A program made the translations under genes and the position numbers. 64,000 nt of DNA from Tulasnella sp. 424 (lineage: Eukaryota > Basidiomycota > Agaricomycetes > Cantharellales > Tulasnellaceae), in assembly GCA_019633425.1 (NCBI GenBank), contig WSUB01000020.1:1-64000 (forward strand). The letters are read 5' to 3'. The stretch's first letter is position 1. Each line of letters begins with the position of its first letter. Of this stretch, positions 58,892 through 64,000 are shown one piece after another. The notes beneath the pieces are model-generated. The model ran no database searches. It was given only the letters and a program-made list of their open reading frames with translations, and had not been told where the DNA came from.

Positions 58892-58933
58892 CACCACTCA
58901 ACTCTTCTCTTCCACCACTCAACTCTTCTCTTC
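58892..58933. repeat. 21-bp tandem duplication upstream of DUF6535 gene
   Basis: A 21-bp unit beginning CACCACTCAACTC is repeated exactly at 58892-58912 and 58913-58933, ending 36 bp before the ATG at 58969. The unit is pyrimidine-rich, so it enlarges a CT-rich 5' leader. Confidence 0.85.
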
Positions 58934-58968
58934 AGTCGACGTGCAAACCAATTGACCAGTGAGACAGT

Positions 58969-61891
58969 ATGTACAAAGGCATGAAAAGGCAATATCATCC
59001 CCAGCAGTCCAGTGGGGAGCACTTCGACGACGATCCGGAAAAGCTCATGGGTCTCCCGCCGCTGGAGAAAATAAGCGAATTTTGGAAACGCTACGACCGC
59101 CTAGCAGACATTACCGACGGAAAGATGACTTCCGACCTCAGCGAGAACTTGGATGTACTATTAATCTTTGTGAGTCGCATTCGTCTCTCGAGGATCTGAT
59201 ACGGACCCGTACCTTCAAAACTAACTGCATCCCCAACGCAGGCCGCCTTGTTCTCAGCAATTAACACGGCGTTCATCTCCCTCACAATGCCGGCCCTTTC
59301 GTCTGATCCGTTCGCGGAGACGAATACCCTCCTCCGCCTTCTTATTACGAGGGCGGACAACAACACCCTTGTACCCGCCGACCTCTCCCCAGCATTTTCT
59401 CCCTCCTCCAACTCCGTCATTGCCAACTGTTTGCTGTACGCCAGTTTGAGCTGTAGCTTACTCGCTGCGGTGGGTGCCATGATGGGGAAAGAGTGGTTGC
59501 AGAGCTTCGACCGAACGGGACAAACCGGTCCACTGGAGGAGCAAGGTCGATTCCGACAACGCAAGTATGACGGAGTGCAGAGATGGCATTTAGAATCAAT
59601 TATCCAATCCCTTCCCAACCTCCTCCTCTTATCCGTGATGCTCTTCTTCGCGGGTGTTTACCTATTCCTCCTCGCTGTCAACAAGGTTGTCGCAATTGTC
59701 GTAATTGCATTTTTCGGCGGTGGGGCCGTCCTGTGCGGTGTAACCATTGTCATGGGCTCCGCTTCTCCCCTCTGCCCATATCAATCTGCCGCATCTCGCG
59801 CGCTGAGACGCACAGGGTTCTTATTCACTCTTCAGTGGTGGAGGCGTCAATTGCGGACCATCAGAGACCTCGCAGTTGTTGTAAAGCAGTTCATTTCGAA
59901 AGTCCCTGACATCATGCGGCGCAGTTCAAGGATCTCGACAAACCTCGAGCTCGTAGAGAGCACTACCTTTCCCACCACTCCCCGCGAGGCTGGCACTCCT
60001 GAAGAGGTTATGACTGCACAGGCGGCTCGCTGGCTCCTAGAAACAACTTCCAACCGCGGAGATCAAGTAGCTGCAGCCCAGTTCATATGCACTCTCAATA
60101 ACACCGCGTGTAGTTTTGCATTTGAGGACTCGGAAACTTGGCGACGCCTTGTATCCTTGACTTGCGAAGCCTTCGACACCTGGCATTCACAGCCGGACGC
60201 AAGAAACCAAAAGATCGCGGAGCTTTTCGGATCGGCATCATGCCATGTTCTCCTTCAGTTCTCCAACGATGCTGTCAAGGGCAAGGACCTGACCGACCTC
60301 CTGCCGGATCAGTCGGAGAGTTTCGGCAGGATCTTTTTGCAAGCACTCCACTTTGCCTTGGCTAGATATCCGTGCCGCGTGCCGGAAGATGAGGAGTATA
60401 TTCTTCATGTTGCATTTCTTTCCGTTATTCTAAACAGAGGCCCAGTCATCGCCCAATATCAATGGCACAGACTGTCACAGTTTTTCTTAGTCGAGAGAAC
60501 CGACAATGTGGCTGATGTCCTGCTGGGCCTGTGGGCGATTGATGTTTGCGATATGGGTTCCGGTAGGGGTCGTGCCTCTCGATCCTACGCATTTAGTGAC
60601 CTGATGAGAGTAGGAGAAAACAAGTGAGCGTGACATCCGTCGGTATATAGGGCGGTTTGGCTGACGCTTGATTTAAAGATCTGTCCTTGCCCCCAAATTA
60701 TGGGATGCGGTTGTCTCTTGCGGCAGGATTTTGCCCTTAGTTAGGGGGGATCCGCAGTTCGACCTAAAAGTCGTGCGGGGTTACCGTTATTGTTTGCGAA
60801 GAGCTTTGGAGCTCTCTCCTCGGATTTCACCCTGGGAGCCGGATAAGGCGGCAAATCATGTCACAGATTTGATACTTGCATTCATTGACCCTTTGGCATC
60901 ATCGGACTCTGGAAAATCTAGCTCGGAATTGGCCAGGCTCTCAATTGAGGCGGTGTTTGCGTTGCACTGTCTTATCATGCCGAACCCCTGTGCAGACGAG
61001 ATTTCCGATTCCCAAGATTCCGATTCCCAGCCCGAACAACTTCTAAATGGCCGCCTTATTAAGGCGGTTGTCAGCACGATGTTGGATGGTTTGAAAAGTC
61101 CAACTTTTCCTGAGCTAGATCGGGAGCGGGTGGAGCTGGAGTGGCAGCGGGCGAAGCGGTCACCGCCCCCGTGGCAGCCGTGCTGGGGGGGGGAGTTCCC
61201 GAGGTCGTGGCGGGAGTCGCCCGGGGAGCGGGAGCGGCGGGAGCGGGAGCGGCGGGAGCGGGAGCGGGTGCGGGAGCTGGAGCAGCAGGTGCGGGAGTGG
61301 GAGTGGGCGCGGGAGCGGAGGCAGCGGGAACGGGAGTGGGAGCAGCGGGCGCGGGCGCGGGAGCGGGCGCTGGAGCTGGGCAGGCGCGAGGTGCAGCTAG
61401 AGTCGAAGGCGGATGCAGAGTCGCTGTTGCTAGCGCTGGAGCGAGGATTGCGATTGCTGGTAGAGTCTTGCCTCGTACGAATACTGCTACGGGCGTGGAA
61501 GACGACGCCCGTCACTCAGCTGGGTCAGTCTGCCTCGCACAGCATATTTACTTCGAGCTGTCAACTCTGGGCTCCTTTGGAGGCAACAGTCGACTTGACA
61601 AAAAACGGGATCAAGTTCGGCAACAAAGGTAAACTGCTCCCAGGTTTCAATAATGACAATCAGGACAAACTCCTCACACCCAATGATCTCGAAATGATCG
61701 TTGAATTCGTAGAATATCTTCAAAAGGATCGGGAAAAGTCTGCGTTTATCGCCTGGAACGCCGATGTGGGAATCAATCGACTATACGTCCATCTTGATCG
61801 ACGGGAAGACTGGGACTACGAGCTGTACGATCTTCGTAAGCCCGGCACGTTATGCTCTCGGTCGATCAATACCGAGAATGGAATGGCCTAG
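58969..61891 (+). CDS. DUF6535 membrane protein with Arg/Glu-rich insertion, 915 aa
   Basis: Third family member in the window, diverged from the 4193-7165 gene. Exons 58969-59169, 59242-60623 and 60727-61891 agree in phase; introns sit at the same places and phases (0 and 2) as in the other gene. The DUF6535 part (about 30-205) repeats E-F-W-K-R-Y-D-R-L-A-D, L-F-S-A-I-N-T-A-F-I-S-L-T-M-P, the M-G-K-E-W-L-Q-S-F-D-R-T-G-Q motif, F-R-Q-R-K-Y-D-G-V-Q-R-W-H and a hydrophobic hairpin. Unique here is a stretch at about 680-760 of almost only R, E and W, encoded by GGGAGC-like hexamers at about 61190-61420, predicted to be one long charged helix. The C-terminal end (Y-L-Q-K-D-R-E-K-S-A-F-I) follows without damage. 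Function unknown. Confidence 0.83.
61190..61420 (+). repeat. GGGAGC-type hexamer repeat inside DUF6535 gene
   Basis: Irregular repeats of GGGAGCGG, GCGGGAGC and similar. In the gene frame they give Arg/Glu; a second frame over the same DNA is an uninterrupted Ala/Gly-rich run and the minus strand an Arg/Ser-rich run, as expected of such repeats. Confidence 0.75.
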
Positions 61892-62849
61892 GCTTCCTGT
61901 GTCGCGTTTGCATATAGAGGTAGTTAATGCTGATACGCAAATCAAGCTGTTGGCAAAACGGAGCTTTCTGTTTCGAATTGTTTGTGTTCCGTCCAGTTTC
62001 GTTTCTCTCTCGACCTTGTCCATGGGTTGCTTTTCCGTTTCAAACGTTTGTTTTCTCTTGGCTTCGGCTCCATCAGTTGGGTCACGGTCTTGTACCTCAC
62101 CTGATCTTCTTGTGTTGGATACCCTGTGCGCGTCTGGTACTAGTCACACGAGCCCTTTTACTCGTCCCTTTGACTGCTGCAACCCGGTGTTCGATTGTAC
62201 ATCTTCTTATCGAATACATATATGCTATTGAAAATGATCATCGCAGCAGTAGAATAGGAAAAGCATCCCCTCGTTGTTTTGTCCCAATGCTTTTCGATTG
62301 CGACATTACAAGCATGATAAAATTCGAACTTATTGGACTTTTTTACTATAGTGCAATCTTAAGAGCCTGGGTTATTGTTTCTGAGTTCACTGTGGGTCGG
62401 GGAGAGTCTGGTGATATGAGCTCCGCAAACGACCCTCGTGCTGCCTTAGAATGGCCGACCTCGCTCGGTGACTAGACTCTCACTCGATTTCGTGGGTTGT
62501 ACTGGCGCTTAACGACTGGCGCAAGCTCATGGGCAGTGACCTTCGAAGCTCACAAGAAACCAAACCCCTTTGAGTCGCCGATGTAACAGATGTAACAGGG
62601 AGAGGAGAACAGGACAGGTTGATGCCGTACATAACGTCAGTGCTAGCCTCAGAACGCGAAAAGCCGTATTTACCCATTCCGTGCGTTCAATGAACGGCAA
62701 CTTCACGCTCGGCTAGGTCAAGTAAGGAACAATCATACATTGATAATGGAAAGGGGACCAAGAGCTTCGAGGGGAGGAATGTGCTGAGATGGCTAACAAG
62801 AACAAGTCGATTTCAACAAAGTTCGTACCAAGAAGATGTATAATAGCCA
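61892..62849. other. Convergent 3' flanks
   Basis: Open frames at 61764-62475 overlap the end of the DUF6535 gene or lack motifs. No gene seen. Confidence 0.4.
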
Positions 62850-63264
62850 TCATGCTTCAGGACAGTGGGTAACGACTTCCAAGTTATTTCCCAGCGGATC
62901 AAAGACGTATGCTCCGTAGTAGGTAGGGTGGTAATGCTCCCTGAGGCCAGGAGGTCCGTTGCACTTCAAGCCCTCGACCATGGCGAGCTTGTGGAATTCG
63001 TTGATCTGAGCCCTTGTGTCCGCAGTGATGGCGACGTGAGCGGGTCGGGGATCGATGGCTTCGTCCTTGGCTGCCTGTGCGAACCAGAGGAAGGGCTTGT
63101 TGGGGACACCCATTCCGACGACAGTAGACCTGTCGTCGCCGGAACATCTCCTTGACGCCGAGGGGAGTGAGGACGGCGAGGTAGGTTTTGATGACCGCAT
63201 CGAAGGTGTCGTCTGACACTTTGATCCCGACATGATCGAGGCCAATCATTGAGTTAGACTCCAT
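62850..63264 (-). pseudogene. Glyoxalase/VOC-fold protein with one frameshift
   Basis: The start M-E-S-N-S-M-I-G-L-D-H-V-G-I-K-V-S-D and the following L-A-V-L-T-P-L-G-V-K-E-M-F are the first beta-alpha-beta module of a VOC (glyoxalase/bleomycin-resistance/dioxygenase) protein. The second part, G-D-D-R-S-T-V-V-G-M-G, K-P-F-L-W-F, H-V-A-I-T-A, Y-G-A-Y-V-F-D-P-L-G-N-N-L-E-V-V-T-H, is equally typical but lies in another frame. The switch is at about 63145-63152, just after K-E-M-F, and no GT-AG intron fits there. Thus a single-base indel separates the halves: either a pseudogene or an assembly/sequencing error. Repaired length would be about 138 residues, normal for the family. The D-P-x-G-N near the end holds the usual metal-site Glu (N-L-E). 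Confidence 0.7.
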
Positions 63265-64000
63265 TCTCTGTTGGAGGATGATGTTAGTGGGGAAACAGAA
63301 CAGCAAGTCCTACTTGACACCGGGACGAACTGGATTATTGCAATGGAGAGCGGGACTCAAGTGAAATGACGGAAAGGTTGTGTATACCTGAAGGTGATGA
63401 TGGGGGTATGTTCAGAGATGGGATCCAGAACTCTTTATATGAATTCGGTGTCAAGGGAGCGGGAATGGGTGCAGTGCTCATGAACGGAGTTACCAGCGCC
63501 CTACGGAACCGAAATGCGGGTCACAGTTCATAGAAGAAGTAGATTTAGTAAAAAGAGGAAGACGTATTACTATGTAAGACGCGCCGAGGATATTTAAAGG
63601 GTGGTTGGCAGCTGATTAAGCACGCCAAGCCATATCTGGAAGAGGCGATGCCCCGATGACGGCGAGTTTCTCAAACCGTCGTTGTTCTCCACTCGCTTTT
63701 ATCGCAATATCAAATAACCTTGGTCCCCCCCCCCCCTGCAATTGAGTTCAGGGAAGATACGATATCGGCTCCGAGGTACATCGGTTCTCAGATATCCTCC
63801 TCTTCAATAGTACGTACGACGTCAGCTGCATATTTCTGGGAGCCTGAGGGCAGGGACATCCTCGTTGAAGGGCCTTTTCCAACCATTCTCGAAGCGTGTG
63901 ATTAGCATCAAACGAACATGAGGTACTCAGGAGATGTCGTTCATCCCGGATACTACCAAAGATAGCAATCTCATTTCTAGAGGGAATCCGACTTGGTTCA
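63265..64000. other. Right-edge intergenic DNA
   Basis: Upstream region of the VOC gene: TATATAAAG-like boxes on the minus strand near 63431 (170 bp before its ATG). A C-run lies at about 63726-63735. No gene seen to the window end. Confidence 0.35.

Larger units (their letters stand above)
57709..58968. other. Gene-free DNA before third DUF6535 gene
   Basis: Contains simple GGC/CGA repeats, a GC-rich stretch (58300-58500) comparable in character to the left edge of the window, and a 21-bp tandem repeat close to the next ATG. No gene seen. Confidence 0.4.

Noticed and set aside
61141..61632. 163-codon Ala/Gly-rich frame inside the third DUF6535 gene
   Set aside because: It is a shifted reading of the GGGAGC repeat; the DUF6535 frame continues through without stop and ends normally.

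Overview
The window is nuclear DNA of a filamentous basidiomycete, very probably an Agaricomycete; the species cannot be named. Supports: genes cut by many short GT-AG introns (mostly 50-80 nt), protein families largely confined to mushroom-forming fungi (DUF6535 membrane proteins, DUF6593-like proteins, single-Trp WW proteins, kinase-TPR fusions, a Cys-rich single-pass receptor-like protein), and a homoisocitrate dehydrogenase of the fungal alpha-aminoadipate lysine pathway. No bacterial operon, CRISPR, rRNA or convincing tRNA is present. Exon coordinates were derived by hand from splice signals and reading-phase agreement between exons; all genes given as complete close exactly in frame.

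Layout. 1-9.8 kb is an accessory region made of two collinear, diverged copies of one cassette (DUF6535 gene on +, WW-domain gene on -). Copy 1 (about 340-2985) has lost nearly all of its DUF6535 gene through a 3,060-bp deletion at a 4-bp microhomology but keeps a WW gene open from ATG to stop. Copy 2 (about 4117-9740) keeps a full 939-aa DUF6535 gene, while its WW gene has lost an in-frame start. A kinase N-lobe scrap lies between them. 9.8-11.7 kb is gene-poor with GTAGA/TCTAC repeats. 11.7-34.8 kb is a conserved block: AhpD-like protein, a 1,084-aa Gln/Pro-rich coiled-coil protein with a C-terminal Cys/His cluster, a 16-exon DHA1 MFS transporter, an F-box protein, a 513-aa unknown divergent from TAF8, an F-box/LRR-like protein, a small probable mitochondrial protein and LYS12. 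35-44 kb holds a kinase-TPR fusion gene, an inositol-monophosphatase gene with two consecutive micro-exons, a small zinc-cluster protein, a GA-rich tract and a two-exon kinase remnant. 44-58 kb holds a peroxisomal carrier, a Cys-rich membrane protein, two lineage-specific genes, a broken DUF6593-like gene, very-long-chain 3-ketoacyl-CoA reductase, ARL1 and an aldo-keto reductase. 58-64 kb has a third DUF6535 gene with an Arg/Glu-rich insertion and a frameshifted glyoxalase-fold gene.

How the genes relate. Most conserved genes are unrelated housekeeping functions (lysine synthesis, very-long-chain fatty acid elongation, Golgi GTPase, TFIID subunit, peroxisomal transport); no secondary-metabolite cluster is visible. 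The lineage-specific genes (DUF6535 x3, WW x2, kinase pieces x3, DUF6593-like, capsid-like-domain gene) show duplication, truncation and frameshifts and form the rapidly evolving part of the window. No single undescribed system is proven. The best candidates for a second look are the DUF6535/WW gene pair with reciprocal decay and the kinase-TPR fusion with its exon-matched remnant.
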